Positions 34,794-44,387 of a stretch of 64,000 bases of DNA are shown piece after piece (position 1 is the first letter of the stretch; every line of letters starts with the position of its first letter). Under the pieces are notes generated by a model, which was not told where the DNA came from, did no database searches, and worked only from the letters and a program-made list of their open reading frames with translations. Source of the DNA: Sphingomonas sp. SUN019 (GTDB taxonomy: Bacteria > Pseudomonadota > Alphaproteobacteria > Sphingomonadales > Sphingomonadaceae); the NCBI RefSeq assembly GCF_024758705.1, contig NZ_CP096971.1, positions 2,046,001 to 2,110,000 on the forward strand, in the 5' to 3' direction. The position numbers were made by a program, and so were the translations under genes.

Positions 34794-35891
34794 TTACCGC
34801 GTCGCGGTTACCGGCGCGGAGGGCGTCCCCTCCTGTCCCTCGCTCGCTGCGGCCGGCGGGATCGACGGCGCGCCGCCCTTCAGCGACGCGGGCGTCGCGA
34901 CCGGGAACAGCCCCGGCGCTTCGCTGCGCATCGACACCCCGCCAAGCGGCTTCGCCAGCCCCTGGTGACACGTCAGGCAATTCGCTTTGTAAGGATCACC
35001 GTGCGGCCCCTTGCGATTGGCGGGAAACACCGACGCCAGGCTGTTGATATACTCGTCGTTCACGTCGCGCACCATGCGGATGCCGTAATAAGCCGTCGCC
35101 CGCTGCGCGCGGCTGAGCGGCCAGGCGCCCATCGACTGCGTATTGTGGCAATAGGTGCAGTTGACGCCCAATGCGCCCGAGATGTGCATCATCAGGCCAT
35201 AGGTCGCCTCGGTCTGCTTGATCGACGCGCCGGGCGTGCCGCTGCGCAATCCCGTATCGCCCGCGATCCGGATGTTATCGCCGCCCTGCAAATAGGCGGC
35301 GAAAGGATCGGACGGCAAAGATGCGTATCCGACATTGGGGTCGGGCGTATTCTGCCCCCGCTTGTTCCCGCGGATCGTCAGCATCGTCGGCGATCGCTCG
35401 GCCAGCGCCCATTTATATTCGGGCACCGCATTGCCGCGGTGGCAGGTCCAGCACGTCACCCCGGTCTGCCCGACATGGCTCGCCCAGCGCGTGTTCAGCG
35501 TGCGCGTCATCTGCAGCATCCGGCGCGCGACGACCTTGGTGTATTTCTCGTCGGACGCCAGGTTCGCCGGGTTGTGGCAGTAATTGCAGCCCTGTTCGGG
35601 CGGCGCGACCCATTGCGTGATCTCCGCCATCAGATGATCGAAGCGCTGCGAACTGAGCCCGCCCAGCACGGGCACGTTCTGGTACGTTGCGGCCGCGGTC
35701 GGACCCTCGTCGGGGGGCAACGGATAAGGTTGCTTGGGGATCGCAGCCGCGGCGCGAACCGTCGTCGGATCGACGATCTGATCCATGCCGGTGCCGCGAA
35801 AGCCGGTCTGCTGCGACACCTTGGGACCGAGCTCGCACGCGCTCAGCACCAGCGGCAGCGCGATCATTGTGGGGGCTAGAAGCCGGTTCAT
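34794..35891 (-). CDS. pufC: reaction centre tetraheme cytochrome c subunit
   Basis: A 365-residue lipoprotein. The signal peptide ends in a lipobox LSAC at about residue 19. Four heme c motifs are present in order: CNYCH, CWTCH, CTYCH and CLTCH, as expected for the RC-bound tetraheme subunit that re-reduces the special pair. A Pro/Ala-rich tail of about 40 residues follows the last heme region. The ATG overlaps the pufM stop by ATGA. The open frame extends upstream through pufM but that part is a shadow. Presence of PufC means soluble or tethered donors dock on it rather than directly on L-M. Confidence 0.95.
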   Translation of the reverse strand: MNRLLAPTMIALPLVLSACELGPKVSQQTGFRGTGMDQIVDPTTVRAAAAIPKQPYPLPPDEGPTAAATYQNVPVLGGLSSQRFDHLMAEITQWVAPPEQGCNYCHNPANLASDEKYTKVVARRMLQMTRTLNTRWASHVGQTGVTCWTCHRGNAVPEYKWALAERSPTMLTIRGNKRGQNTPDPNVGYASLPSDPFAAYLQGGDNIRIAGDTGLRSGTPGASIKQTEATYGLMMHISGALGVNCTYCHNTQSMGAWPLSRAQRATAYYGIRMVRDVNDEYINSLASVFPANRKGPHGDPYKANCLTCHQGLAKPLGGVSMRSEAPGLFPVATPASLKGGAPSIPPAAASEGQEGTPSAPVTATR

Positions 35892-36862
35892 CGCACTGCC
35901 CCCGCCAGCGTCGCGGGATCGACCGTACCCGTCGTCGGATACGCCGGCGCATAATGATGCTCGATCGCCCAAAGATACCAATTGTCGACCACGGTGCCCG
36001 TCAGCAGGATGCCGATCCCACCGGTCAGCGTCGTCAGCACCGCGAACCACCACGCCCAGCGATGGATCGATTCCATCGTCGCGTTGAATCCCATCGTCCA
36101 GCGCCAGAACAATGCCGCGCGTTCGGAGGCGGTGCCGCGGTCGGTGATCTGTTCGATCTCGCGCTCCCCGCCATAGCGCCCGACCGCCAGGATCGTCGCG
36201 CCGTGCATCGCGAACAGCAACGTCGATCCGTAGAGGAACGCGATCGATAGGCAGTGGAAGGGATTGTAGAACAGATTGCCGTAACGGATCGAGAAGGCCG
36301 CGGTCCAATCGAGGTGCGGGAAGATGCCGAACGGCACGCTTTCCGCCCAGCTGCCCATCAACATGGGACGGATAAAGCCCAGCACGACCATCAACCAGAT
36401 CGCGCTGGCGAACGCCCACGACACGTGCGTCCCCATGCCGAGCGCGCGCGCCCGCACATATGTCCGCGCCCACCACAGGACGACCGATGTCGTCAAGCAG
36501 AAGCCGGCGATCTGCCACCACCCGCCTTGCGCCAACGGCACGAATAGGGTGAAGCCCCATTCCGGCCCCGGCGGCTCCAGCGCCAGCCACGGCAGTTGCC
36601 GCACGAACTGAACCGGATCCCAATTGACGCTGGCCCACATATTGAGCCCGGTGATCTCGAACGCGAGTAAGCCGAAGATCAGCGACGCGATGCCGAGCTT
36701 GCCGAGGTAGATCGGCCCGATCTGCGCCGCGCCGATCTTGCCCATCCAATAGGACGAACCCGGCCGCCCGATCCGATCGAACGATCCCGCCGGCAGCCGC
36801 GGCCCTGTTTCCGGCGTGCCCCTGATCTGCACCTGGGTGAAGAGATTCTGATAGCGTGCCAT
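35888..36862 (-). CDS. pufM: photosynthetic reaction centre M subunit
   Basis: A 324-residue subunit with five membrane helices. It starts [15 protein letters not shown], typical of PufM. Bacteriochlorophyll and iron ligands are seen as His in [15 protein letters not shown], in [11 protein letters not shown] and in [14 protein letters not shown]. Quinone-site residues are in the adjoining helices D and E. It sits 12 bases after pufL and shares four bases with pufC. The gene is complete and shows no unusual insertion, so it is useful as a phylogenetic marker. Confidence 0.97.
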   Translation of the reverse strand: MARYQNLFTQVQIRGTPETGPRLPAGSFDRIGRPGSSYWMGKIGAAQIGPIYLGKLGIASLIFGLLAFEITGLNMWASVNWDPVQFVRQLPWLALEPPGPEWGFTLFVPLAQGGWWQIAGFCLTTSVVLWWARTYVRARALGMGTHVSWAFASAIWLMVVLGFIRPMLMGSWAESVPFGIFPHLDWTAAFSIRYGNLFYNPFHCLSIAFLYGSTLLFAMHGATILAVGRYGGEREIEQITDRGTASERAALFWRWTMGFNATMESIHRWAWWFAVLTTLTGGIGILLTGTVVDNWYLWAIEHHYAPAYPTTGTVDPATLAGAVR

Positions 36863-36874
36863 GTCAGCGTCCCC

Positions 36875-37696
36875 TCACGACCAGATCGGAAGATTGAGCC
36901 ACCACGTCCACCATTCGGGCCAGCCGCGCGTCCACAGCGGCCCCGAAATGATGATGCACACCGCGCTCCAGAAGCCCGCGCTCAACGCCAGGAACAGGCC
37001 GAGCCGGTGGATGCCGAGCGTGCCGATCGAATAACCGATCGTGTCGCGGAAGAAGGTGTCCTCATATTCGGGCGACTTCACCTCGCCACCTTTTGGCGGA
37101 TTCACTGCCGACAGGATCAGCCCGCCATGCAGCGCCAGCGCCAGCGTGGTGGTGAAGAAGAAGCTCACCGCGATCATGTGCGCGGGATTGTAGTGGAAAT
37201 GGAGGTACTGGTATCCGGTGTTCGACACCCAATCGAGATGGCTGAAGATGCCGTAGGGGAAGCCGAAGCCCCACGCCCCCAGCATCATCGGGCGGATCAC
37301 CACCAGGCTGATGTAGGCGAAGATCGCAAAGCCGAACGCGAACGGCACATGGTATCCGATGCCCAGCTTGCGGCATATCTCCACCTCGCGCAGCGCCCAC
37401 GAGACGAACGCCCCGATCGCGCACAGGGTGATGATCTGCCAGAAACCGCCTTCGCGTAACGGCGCCAGGCCCAGGCCATAGGATATGTCGGGCGGCGCGA
37501 TCGAAATCAGCCACGGGTTCCACGTCGGCCCCAAAGAGGCGGCGTAGAAGATCAGCGCCGTGCCCAGCACCGCGCAGATCAGGCTCGTGACGCCGAAGAA
37601 CCCGACATAAAAAGGACCGACCCAGAAATCGAAGAGGTCGCCGCCGATCAGCGTGCCGCCCCGCACCCGGTATTTCCGCTCGAAGCTCAGCAGCAT
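36875..37696 (-). CDS. pufL: photosynthetic reaction centre L subunit
   Basis: A 273-residue five-helix subunit. The N-terminus [19 protein letters not shown] and the helix-A start [15 protein letters not shown] are characteristic. Ligand histidines occur in [24 protein letters not shown] and [14 protein letters not shown], matching special-pair, accessory and iron ligands in the family. The ATG lies after a 7-bp-stem hairpin at 37711-37731 that separates it from pufA. With PufM it binds the four bacteriochlorophylls, two bacteriopheophytins and the quinones. Confidence 0.97.
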   Translation of the reverse strand: MLLSFERKYRVRGGTLIGGDLFDFWVGPFYVGFFGVTSLICAVLGTALIFYAASLGPTWNPWLISIAPPDISYGLGLAPLREGGFWQIITLCAIGAFVSWALREVEICRKLGIGYHVPFAFGFAIFAYISLVVIRPMMLGAWGFGFPYGIFSHLDWVSNTGYQYLHFHYNPAHMIAVSFFFTTTLALALHGGLILSAVNPPKGGEVKSPEYEDTFFRDTIGYSIGTLGIHRLGLFLALSAGFWSAVCIIISGPLWTRGWPEWWTWWLNLPIWS

Positions 37697-37710
37697 GACG
37701 GTCCCTCCTT

Positions 37711-37731
37711 CCGCCGGACGCGCGCCGGCGG
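37711..37731 (-). promoter_or_regulatory. pufA-pufL intercistronic hairpin
   Basis: CCGCCGG, a 7-base loop and CCGGCGG form a perfect GC stem in the 114-bp pufA-pufL gap. A second weaker stem, GTCCGT with ACGGAC, lies at 37748-37767. In Rhodobacter, structures at this place protect the pufBA message from 3' decay so that LH1 is made in excess over L and M. The same role is likely here. Confidence 0.6.
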
Positions 37732-37810
37732 GTCGCTCAAAGTCTAGTCCGTGCGTCTGGACGGACGCGGCCCGCAGGGTGCGACCGCGCCCGTCCTCGC
37801 GCCCGCGCCG

Positions 37811-37996
37811 TTAAGGCGTGGTCGTGGCCGCAACCGGCGCCACCGTTGCGACAGGTGCCGCCTTCGGGCCGTCGAGCCAGTTGAACTTGTCGGTGCTGAG
37901 CAGGATGAAGTGAATCAGCAATGCCAGCACGAACAGGAAGATAAACAGCGCCACCAATGAGCGGCGCGGATCGAAGATAAGCCAGATTCTCCACAT
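37811..37996 (-). CDS. pufA: LH1 antenna alpha subunit
   Basis: A 61-residue antenna polypeptide with the usual start [20 protein letters not shown]. One membrane helix spans about residues 13-35 and carries the bacteriochlorophyll ligand His29 in [10 protein letters not shown]. The C-terminal tail is Ala/Pro/Thr-rich and longer than the helix needs. pufB ends 44 bases upstream. It forms the inner LH1 ring with PufB. Confidence 0.95.
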   Translation of the reverse strand: MWRIWLIFDPRRSLVALFIFLFVLALLIHFILLSTDKFNWLDGPKAAPVATVAPVAATTTP

Positions 37997-38040
37997 GACG
38001 TGGCTCCTTTCAGTTTGCGTTAGTCACGCGTCTCACCAGC

Positions 38041-38205
38041 CTACAGCCAGGGCCGCCACATCCACGCGAGCACGTGTGCGCCCACCGCGACGGCGGTGAA
38101 GATGAAGAAGCTCGACATGAAGAGTTTGTGGAACTCCTTGGCTTCTTCAGGGGTCAGGTACGTTCCCGGCCCGACCCTTTCGTCTCTCTCTCTCAAATCG
38201 CCCAT
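38041..38205 (-). CDS. pufB: LH1 antenna beta subunit
   Basis: A 54-residue antenna polypeptide. The soluble N-terminus ends in LTPEEAKEFHKLFMSSF, the beta-subunit signature, and one helix contains the ligand His44 in GAHVLAWMWRPWL. ATG 38205 is preceded by GGAG with eight bases spacing; the longer frame starting at 38268 has no site. Its first codons overlap the end of a 48-codon ORF that starts at the bchZ stop. Confidence 0.96.
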   Translation of the reverse strand: MGDLRERDERVGPGTYLTPEEAKEFHKLFMSSFFIFTAVAVGAHVLAWMWRPWL

Positions 38206-38339
38206 GGTTTGATCTCCGGTTCTCGGACGAGGATGGGAGCGTGATGCGCGCTCCCCGGCGGCATCCACGCGCGGACGGGCCGGGCGGGGATTGGCTGTTG
38301 CGCGGCATGGCGCAGAATATTGAGGCTGCGGTCGGTCAT
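38193..38339 (-). CDS. 48-residue ORF in the pufQ position
   Basis: An ORF of 48 codons starting at ATG 38339, which overlaps the bchZ stop by ATGA, and ending inside the pufB start region. The product begins [20 protein letters not shown] and has no membrane helix. Rhodobacter species carry pufQ exactly here, but PufQ is about 74 residues with a membrane helix, so this is not a recognisable PufQ. It may be a regulatory leader or a chance frame. The ribosome binding site is weak. Confidence 0.3.
   Translation of the reverse strand: MTDRSLNILRHAAQQPIPARPVRAWMPPGSAHHAPILVREPEIKPWAI
38235..38255. promoter_or_regulatory. hairpin between bchZ and pufB
   Basis: GGGAGCG, a 7-base loop and CGCTCCC form a perfect 7-bp stem 30 bases before pufB, within the 48-codon ORF. 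It could protect the 5' end of a processed pufBALMC message or act as an attenuator. No T-run follows, so a simple terminator is less likely. Confidence 0.4.
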
Positions 38340-39781
38340 GCCGCGCTGCTTTCGGTCAGCGCCGTGGCGAGGCGCTCCGGGGTGACGGATGCTTCGCCCG
38401 CGCGGCGCGCAGCGCGTTCGGCGGCGTCGCGGATACGCTTGGCGGCGGAGATGCGGACCAGCACCGGTTCGCGTTCGAGCCGTGCGTCGAGCGCAGCCTT
38501 CGCCGCCTCGTCCCACGCGATCGCGCGTTCGGCCCGTGCGGGCGTCGCCTCGACCGCGTCGAGCTGCCCGGCGAGTGGCAGAATGTGGAAAAGCGCGTCG
38601 AACAACGCGTTGCACACCTCCTGCACCAGATACGTCGCACCGGCATAGCCCATGAACGGCGTGCCAGTGTGGCGGCGGATGACCGCGCCGGGGAAGCTCG
38701 CGGGAATGTAAACGCTACGGCCGCCAGCCTCGGCCATGTACATCCGTTCGTTGAAACTGCCGAAGAGGACGAGCGGCGGCGTATCGCGGATCATGTCGCG
38801 TACCGCCTGATTGTCCGATTTCGTCCCCGCGCAGCGCGACACCGCGAAGGTGCATGGCAGCCCCATGTCGCCTTCGAGGAAATTGCGGATGCCGCGCGCA
38901 TAAGTTTCGGTCGCGACGATGCCGAAGCTGGCGGTGCCGAAGAAATCCTGCGTCACCGATCGCCACAGATCCCATAGCGGCTTGATCGTGGTGTGCTTCT
39001 CGCGCTCGATGAACGGTTCCGGGTCCAGCCCGGTCAGCTCGCCCAGCTTGCGCAGGAACAAAGTGGTCGATTCCAGCCCGATCGGGGCCTGCAGATATGG
39101 CCGCTCCAGCGTCTCGCACAGCCCGCGTCCGAATTCGCGGTACAGACACACGTTGACGCTGGCGTCCGCCAGCTTGCGCACATCGGCCAGATGCGCGCCC
39201 AGCGGAAACGCCATGTTCACCTCCGCGCCGATCCCCTCGATCAGGCGGCGGATCTCGTGCAGGTCCGACGGGCAGTTGAACGTGCCGTACATCGGTCCGA
39301 TGATGTTGACTTTGGGCTTCTGTCCGTCCTTCAGCGCTTTGGGCGCGAGCACCTTCTTCGGGCCGAACTGCGTCCATAGCCAGGTCAGCGCGCGGTCGGC
39401 CGACTGCCATTGATCCTCGTCGATCGTGCGCGGCAGGAAGCGGACGACGTTGGTCCCCTCGGGCGTCACGCCGCCGCCGATCATTTCGGCGATCGAGCCG
39501 GTCACGACGACCGCGGGCAGATCGGGATCGAGCGTCTTCCACGCGCGCCGCATCGCGCCCTCGGTCCCATCGCGACCGAGTTCCTGTTCGCCCAGCCCGG
39601 TGACGACGATCGGCAGCTCGTGCGGCGGCAGCGCATCGGTGTAGTGCAGCACTGATGTGACGGGCAGATTCTCGCACCCCACCGGGCCGTCGATGATGAC
39701 CTGCAGGCCCTTGATCGCGGTGAACGCGTAAACCGCGCCCCAATAACCGCCCGCGCGATCGTGATCGATGATGAAGGTCAT
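38336..39781 (-). CDS. bchZ: chlorophyllide reductase subunit Z
   Basis: A 481-residue nitrogenase-like subunit of chlorophyllide a oxidoreductase (COR), which reduces ring B. It starts [20 protein letters not shown] and holds [18 protein letters not shown] with a cluster Cys, [19 protein letters not shown], and [17 protein letters not shown]. The last part [21 protein letters not shown] is the usual tail. ATG 39781 overlaps the bchY stop by ATGA; the frame continuing to 39874 lies inside bchY. Confidence 0.96.
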   Translation of the reverse strand: MTFIIDHDRAGGYWGAVYAFTAIKGLQVIIDGPVGCENLPVTSVLHYTDALPPHELPIVVTGLGEQELGRDGTEGAMRRAWKTLDPDLPAVVVTGSIAEMIGGGVTPEGTNVVRFLPRTIDEDQWQSADRALTWLWTQFGPKKVLAPKALKDGQKPKVNIIGPMYGTFNCPSDLHEIRRLIEGIGAEVNMAFPLGAHLADVRKLADASVNVCLYREFGRGLCETLERPYLQAPIGLESTTLFLRKLGELTGLDPEPFIEREKHTTIKPLWDLWRSVTQDFFGTASFGIVATETYARGIRNFLEGDMGLPCTFAVSRCAGTKSDNQAVRDMIRDTPPLVLFGSFNERMYMAEAGGRSVYIPASFPGAVIRRHTGTPFMGYAGATYLVQEVCNALFDALFHILPLAGQLDAVEATPARAERAIAWDEAAKAALDARLEREPVLVRISAAKRIRDAAERAARRAGEASVTPERLATALTESSAA

Positions 39782-41298
39782 ACCCCCACCGCCTCTTCCG
39801 CCTTCGCAGCGGCGATGCGTTTGGCGGCGAACTTCGCGCGGAAATCGGGGCGGTCGACGGGGGTGGTTTCCCACACGCCCGCGGTCGCGTCGCGGCCGAC
39901 GCCCTCGAAGAACGCGGTCATCCGCGCGAAACGGTCGCCGTTGGCCATCGCGGCGTTGACGACGGTGGCCAGGCTCCCCGCCCCCGCCGGCCCCATCAAC
40001 GGGCGCGCCGAAATGAGGTTGGTGAAGTACAGCGCCGGAATGCCCTTGGCCTTGGCGTGCTGGACCACCGGCGTCGTGCCGATCGCGAGGTCGGGGCCGA
40101 ATTCCGCGACCGCCGCCAGATCCTGCTCAAGGCTCGCGCGATATTGCACGCGGCAACCCTTTGCCTCCAACCAGGCGCGGTCCGCATCGGACCAGGGCGT
40201 CCGCGGGCAGGCGGTGCCGACGTACGGCACGTCCGCACCGCTTTCGATCAGCAGTCGCGCGACGAGTAGTTCGGATCCTTCATAGCCCGACACCGTGACG
40301 CGGCCCTTGATAGGGTTGGCGGCGAGGCCGGCGCGGATCGCGGGGACGAAGCGGTTCTTGGCCACATCCACCGTTTCCTGAGCGATACCGCATGCCTGCC
40401 CGATCACGTCGAGCCACGCCGCCGTTCCGTCGACGCCGACCGGCGCCGATCCGACGATAGTACGCCCCGCCGCATCGAATTCGCGGACGCTGGCGGTGTA
40501 GAACGGATGGATCGCAGCGACGACCGCGCAATCGAGCGCCGCATACAGCTCGCGCCACTCGCGCGTCGGGACGACCGGGCCAGCCGCTAGGCCCAGCGGC
40601 GCTAGGAGCATTCCCACGCCCGGCGGATCGGCCGGGAACATCTCGCCCAGCAGAGCCACCGTCGGCAGGTCCGATCGTTCTTTTGGCGCCAGCACCGGCC
40701 CAGCCTCGGCCTCGCGCCGCGCGTAGCTCAGCATCGCACCCGCGAGCACGTCCTTCGCCTCGGCATGGGTCGGCACGCCGAAGCCAGGCACGTCGATGCC
40801 GATCACGCGCACGCCATTGATCTCGTCGGGCAGCAATTGCAGCGGAACGCCGCTCGCGGTCGGCACGCACAGGTTGGTGACGATGATCGTGTCGTATAGC
40901 GCGGGGTCGGCAAGGCCCTCGACCGCCTCCTTGATGTCCTCGAACAACTTGCCGGTGACGAGCGTTTCGGAACTGAACGGCACGTAGCCGACGCTGCGTT
41001 TCGCACCGTAGAAATGGCTGGTGAAGGTCAGGCCATAGACGCAGCACGCCGATCCTGAGAGCACCGTCGCGGTGCGGCGCATCCGCAGGCCCACCCTGAG
41101 CGACCCGAACGCCGGGCACATCGATTGCGGCTGATCGTGCGGGCCGACCGGGTAATCGGTTGCGTAGCGATCAAGCACCCCGGCCTTACCTGCCGCGACC
41201 GCGGCGTCGCGTAGCGTATCCTTCGACGCGCAGCCGCCCTCTGGCGCGGCTGGCGCGACCGAGAGGCGATCGGGCTGGCGCGTCTCAGGCCGCGTCAT
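39778..41298 (-). CDS. bchY: chlorophyllide reductase subunit Y
   Basis: A 506-residue nitrogenase-like COR subunit, partner of BchZ. Cluster cysteines are in [32 protein letters not shown] and [16 protein letters not shown]. The sequence [19 protein letters not shown] is the BchY signature. I place the start at ATG 41298 ([11 protein letters not shown]), which overlaps bchX by 14 bases; the frame remains open to 41337. The N-terminal 35 residues are variable in the family. Confidence 0.95.
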   Translation of the reverse strand: MTRPETRQPDRLSVAPAAPEGGCASKDTLRDAAVAAGKAGVLDRYATDYPVGPHDQPQSMCPAFGSLRVGLRMRRTATVLSGSACCVYGLTFTSHFYGAKRSVGYVPFSSETLVTGKLFEDIKEAVEGLADPALYDTIIVTNLCVPTASGVPLQLLPDEINGVRVIGIDVPGFGVPTHAEAKDVLAGAMLSYARREAEAGPVLAPKERSDLPTVALLGEMFPADPPGVGMLLAPLGLAAGPVVPTREWRELYAALDCAVVAAIHPFYTASVREFDAAGRTIVGSAPVGVDGTAAWLDVIGQACGIAQETVDVAKNRFVPAIRAGLAANPIKGRVTVSGYEGSELLVARLLIESGADVPYVGTACPRTPWSDADRAWLEAKGCRVQYRASLEQDLAAVAEFGPDLAIGTTPVVQHAKAKGIPALYFTNLISARPLMGPAGAGSLATVVNAAMANGDRFARMTAFFEGVGRDATAGVWETTPVDRPDFRAKFAAKRIAAAKAEEAVGV

Positions 41299-42268
41299 AG
41301 ACGACCTCAAGACTCGGCTTCGGCACATAGGCCGCACCGCGCATGTCGGCTTGGCTTGCGGATTTCAGCGAATAATCCGCCCCCGTCACGTCGGCGCTGA
41401 ACAGCCCCAGCAGTCCGTCCTGATCGAGTGGCGTCGGGCGCAGCGGCGGCGCTTCGGCGACGTTGACCGCCAGTTCCTCGAACAGCGACGCCCATTGCCC
41501 GCCGGGCTTGCCGATGATCTGATAGTTCGCGCTCTTCTTGCGGATATCCTCGTTTGCGGGGATCGCGGTCAGTACCGGGATGCCCACTGCCTCCGCGAAC
41601 GCATTCGCCTCACCCGTGCCGTCGTCCTTGTTCAGGATCATCCCCGCGACGCCGACGTTGCCGCCCATCTTGCGGAAATATTCGACCGCCTTGCAGACGT
41701 TGTTGGCGACATATAGCGATTGCAGATCGTTCGACGCGACGACGATGACCTTCTGACACATGTCGCGCGCGATCGGCAGGCCGAACCCGCCGCACACCAC
41801 ATCGCCCAAGAAATCGAGCAGGACATAGTCGAAGCCCCATTCGTGGAAGCCCAGCTTCTCGAGCGTCTCGAACCCGTGGATGATGCCGCGGCCGCCGCAA
41901 CCACGGCCGACCTCAGGGCCGCCTAGTTCCATCGCGAAAACGCCGTCGCGCTGAAAGCAGACGTCCTCGATGCCGATCTCCTCACCCGCCAGCTTCTTCT
42001 TCGAGCTGGTCTCAATGATCGTCGGCGTGGATTTGCCGCCGAACAGCAAGCTCGTCGTGTCGCTTTTGGGATCGCAGCCGATCAGCAATACGCGCTTGCC
42101 CTGTTGCGCCATCATGTAGCTGAGGTTGGCCAGCGCGAACGACTTGCCCGATCCGCCCTTGCCATAGATCGCGATGATCTGCGTTTCCTTGGTCACCGGA
42201 CCCGTAGGCACCGGATCCGGTTCGAACGACGCTTCCTCGCGCAACGGTCCTGGATCGAACATGCTCAC
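41285..42268 (-). CDS. bchX: chlorophyllide reductase iron-sulfur ATPase
   Basis: A 327-residue NifH-like ATPase feeding electrons to BchYZ. The P-loop GKGGSGKSFALAN is at about residues 32-44; cluster cysteines are in EVGRGCGGRG and [11 protein letters not shown]. An N-terminal extension of about 25 residues precedes the ATPase core, as in other BchX. I choose GTG 42268, which overlaps the bchC stop (GTGA) and has GGAG six bases upstream; ATG 42262 is the alternative. Confidence 0.96.
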   Translation of the reverse strand: MSMFDPGPLREEASFEPDPVPTGPVTKETQIIAIYGKGGSGKSFALANLSYMMAQQGKRVLLIGCDPKSDTTSLLFGGKSTPTIIETSSKKKLAGEEIGIEDVCFQRDGVFAMELGGPEVGRGCGGRGIIHGFETLEKLGFHEWGFDYVLLDFLGDVVCGGFGLPIARDMCQKVIVVASNDLQSLYVANNVCKAVEYFRKMGGNVGVAGMILNKDDGTGEANAFAEAVGIPVLTAIPANEDIRKKSANYQIIGKPGGQWASLFEELAVNVAEAPPLRPTPLDQDGLLGLFSADVTGADYSLKSASQADMRGAAYVPKPSLEVVYDAA

Positions 42269-43179
42269 ATCGTTCTCCAGTCGAGGACCATCTTCAGGCA
42301 ATCGCCGCCCGCAAATGCCGCGGGATAGGCATCGCTCGCCTCCATTGCGGGGCGGACGTGGCTGACCAATCCGTCGAGCCGCAACGCGCCCGATGCGACC
42401 AGTGCGATCACCGCAGCGAGGTCCACAGGCGTGAACTCGGCCGATATCCGAAGCCGCGCCTCACGCATGAAGGCGGGCGGAAAGGCGAAGGTCACGCGGT
42501 CGTAGAAGCCTGCAAGCGCGATCTCGCCGCCCTTCGCCAGCCGCGGCACCAACGCGTCGAGCACATCGCCACCGCTGGCGTCGCAGATCGTGGCATAGTC
42601 GCGGCGTTCGTCGGCCGACGGATCGATCGCGACGCCATCGCACCGCGCAGGATCGGTTTCCCAGATCGTCGGCGCGGCATGGCCGAGCGCCACCGATACG
42701 CGCGCGATCAGTCGCCCGAGCACGCCGTGCCCGACCACCAATTCGGGCGCCTTGCCCCCCACCACGGCATGATGCGCGGTTGCGGCGAGGGCGACCAGGA
42801 TACCGTCCGATCCCAGCCGTTCCGGTACGGGAATCGCGCGCGCCGCGGGCAGGATCACGCGCCGCGCCGTCCCGCCGAACAGCCCGCGCGCGTCGGCGAA
42901 GCAGTTCGCGCCGGGGACGAACACCCATTCGCCGATCCGCGCGCGCACTTCCGCCCCCGCGTCGACCACGCGGCCGACCGATTCGTAACCGGGAACAAGC
43001 GGATAGCCCATGCCGGGGAAGCTCGGCATCCGGCCGGTCCACAGCAATTTTTCGGTGCCCGAACTGATCCCGCTCCAGTCGATCTCGACGAGCACGTCTG
43101 CGGAGCCGAGCGGATTGAGCGCAAGCGAACGGAGCGACAGTCGCTCCGGCGCTTCGAGCAGGACCGCGATCGAGTCCAT
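42265..43179 (-). CDS. bchC: 3-hydroxyethyl bacteriochlorophyllide a dehydrogenase
   Basis: A 304-residue enzyme of the zinc-type alcohol dehydrogenase superfamily that oxidises the 3-hydroxyethyl group to acetyl, completing bacteriochlorophyllide a. Family signature SGISSGTEKLLWTGRMPSFP is at about residues 36-55 and YPLVPGYESVGRVVDAG follows. The cofactor-binding part has VVGHGVLGRLIARVS. The ATG has the strongest ribosome binding site of the cluster (AGGAGGGAG). A 102-bp gap to crtF upstream contains two PpsR-type sites, so bchC has its own promoter inside the crtF-puf superoperon. Confidence 0.94.
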   Translation of the reverse strand: MDSIAVLLEAPERLSLRSLALNPLGSADVLVEIDWSGISSGTEKLLWTGRMPSFPGMGYPLVPGYESVGRVVDAGAEVRARIGEWVFVPGANCFADARGLFGGTARRVILPAARAIPVPERLGSDGILVALAATAHHAVVGGKAPELVVGHGVLGRLIARVSVALGHAAPTIWETDPARCDGVAIDPSADERRDYATICDASGGDVLDALVPRLAKGGEIALAGFYDRVTFAFPPAFMREARLRISAEFTPVDLAAVIALVASGALRLDGLVSHVRPAMEASDAYPAAFAGGDCLKMVLDWRTM

Positions 43180-43253
43180 CCGCTCCCTCCTCTCGCGAGA
43201 GGCCTACATCAGGTCTCTTCCCGCGACCGTCAGACTATATGGACGAAAGGATA

Positions 43254-43271
43254 TGTCAACTCTACTTGACG
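43254..43271. promoter_or_regulatory. PpsR/CrtJ-type site 1 before bchC
   Basis: TGTCAACTCTACTTGACG has arms TGTCAA and TTGACG, one base short of a perfect 6-bp palindrome, and matches TGT-N12-ACG. On the minus strand its TTGACA could be the -35 of the bchC promoter, with TATAGT at 43239-43234, a short 14-base spacing. It is separated by exactly 8 bp from site 2. Confidence 0.65.
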
Positions 43272-43279
43272 CAAGAAAG

Positions 43280-43297
43280 TGTCAACGATCCGCGACG
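43280..43297. promoter_or_regulatory. PpsR/CrtJ-type site 2 before bchC
   Basis: TGTCAACGATCCGCGACG matches TGT-N12-ACG. It overlaps the crtF stop codon and lies 8 bp from site 1. Two palindromes 8 bp apart is the arrangement to which CrtJ binds cooperatively at the Rhodobacter capsulatus bchC promoter. Confidence 0.55.
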
Positions 43298-44376
43298 ATG
43301 ACCCGGACCGTGATCGGCAGCGCGGTGCGGTATTCGCGCGACCGGCTGAACCCGGCCCGCCGCAGCATCGCGCGGATCTCATCCGCGGCACGCGGTCGCC
43401 CCGATCCCATCGCCAGCAGGTAGAGTCCGAAATACGCGTCGCCTGCCGGTCGCGCGCCGGGCGTGTCCGCCATCGGCTCTGCGATCAGCAATCGCCCGCC
43501 AGGGGGGAGCGCGGCATGGGCCGCGCGGAGCAACGCCAGCGCGGGCGCGTCGTCATGGTCATGCAGGATGCGGATCAGCGAGATCAGATCGTAGCCGGTC
43601 GGCAAAGAATCGCGCAGGAAGTCGCCGCCGTGAATCGCCGCCGCCGCCCCCAACCGGGTCGCCGCACGCGCGCCGACCGCGGGCAGGTCGAACAGCCCCA
43701 ATGCCAGATGCGGCGCGCGTGCGGCCACCGCCGCCAGAAACGCGCCTTCACCCCCGCCCACGTCCAGCAATCGCCGATGGCGCTTGAGCGGACAGGCATC
43801 GATCACCTGATCCGCGACCAGCGGCTGCGACGCCGCCATCAACCCCGAATAGGCCGCGACTCGCGCGTCATCCCCCGCTCCGGGTTCCCTGGCATATTGC
43901 CAGTAACGCGCCAGTTCGCCTCCGCCCCCACCGCGCCGGAGCAGAGCGACCGGATCGGCGAGGTCCGCATACAGCGCAGAATGATGCGCGACCATCTCGG
44001 CAATGCCGCGATTGCCGCGAAGCGCTGCACCGGCACTGCCGAGCGTCCACGTATCGCCAACACATTCCGCCAGATCGAGCGCCGCCGCCGCGCGCAACAG
44101 CCGCAACGTGCCCTCCACCGGCAATCCGATCCGCGCCGCCATCATGTCCGCTTCGCCCGGTGCTTCGGCCAACGCATCGATCAGCCCGAGTTCGACGCAC
44201 GCCGCCAGCGTCTGCGAATAGGTGAACCCCGCGACCAGATCGAACAGCACGCGCGCATGGTGCCGCGCGACGGGGCGGGTCGGCGGGAAGCGCGCCGCAA
44301 ACCTCTGGAAGCGCCCGCTCGAAAGGATACCGTTCCGCCAGACGGTCCAGCGCAGCCGCCACGATCCGTCGCTCAT
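43282..44376 (-). CDS. crtF: carotenoid O-methyltransferase
   Basis: A 364-residue SAM-dependent methyltransferase of the plant-type O-methyltransferase fold that methylates the 1-hydroxyl of hydroxy-carotenoids in the spheroidene/spirilloxanthin branch. SAM motif I, LLDVGGGEGAFLAAVAARAP, is at about residues 196-215, and LISLIRILHDHDD and PPGGRLLIAEPMADTP follow. The N-terminal half carries the dimerisation domain with ARVLFDLVAGFTYSQTL. ATG 44376 is preferred; TTG 44385 is possible. It diverges from crtD across a 65-bp gap with a full TGT-N12-ACA site, and leads the crtF-bchCXYZ-puf superoperon. Confidence 0.9.
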   Translation of the reverse strand: MSDGSWRLRWTVWRNGILSSGRFQRFAARFPPTRPVARHHARVLFDLVAGFTYSQTLAACVELGLIDALAEAPGEADMMAARIGLPVEGTLRLLRAAAALDLAECVGDTWTLGSAGAALRGNRGIAEMVAHHSALYADLADPVALLRRGGGGGELARYWQYAREPGAGDDARVAAYSGLMAASQPLVADQVIDACPLKRHRRLLDVGGGEGAFLAAVAARAPHLALGLFDLPAVGARAATRLGAAAAIHGGDFLRDSLPTGYDLISLIRILHDHDDAPALALLRAAHAALPPGGRLLIAEPMADTPGARPAGDAYFGLYLLAMGSGRPRAADEIRAMLRRAGFSRSREYRTALPITVRVIVADR

Positions 44377-44387
44377 GCTGGACAATC

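Noticed and set aside
35892..36749. Upstream extension of the pufC frame
   Set aside because: It lies entirely in pufM in another frame; the signal peptide and lipobox fix the pufC start at 35891.
38193..38339. Naming the 48-codon ORF pufQ
   Set aside because: No membrane helix and shorter than PufQ; only its position agrees.
43234..43259. Confident sigma-70 promoter for bchC from TTGACA and TATAGT
   Set aside because: The spacing is only 14 bases, too short for a normal promoter; noted as possible but not annotated as a promoter.
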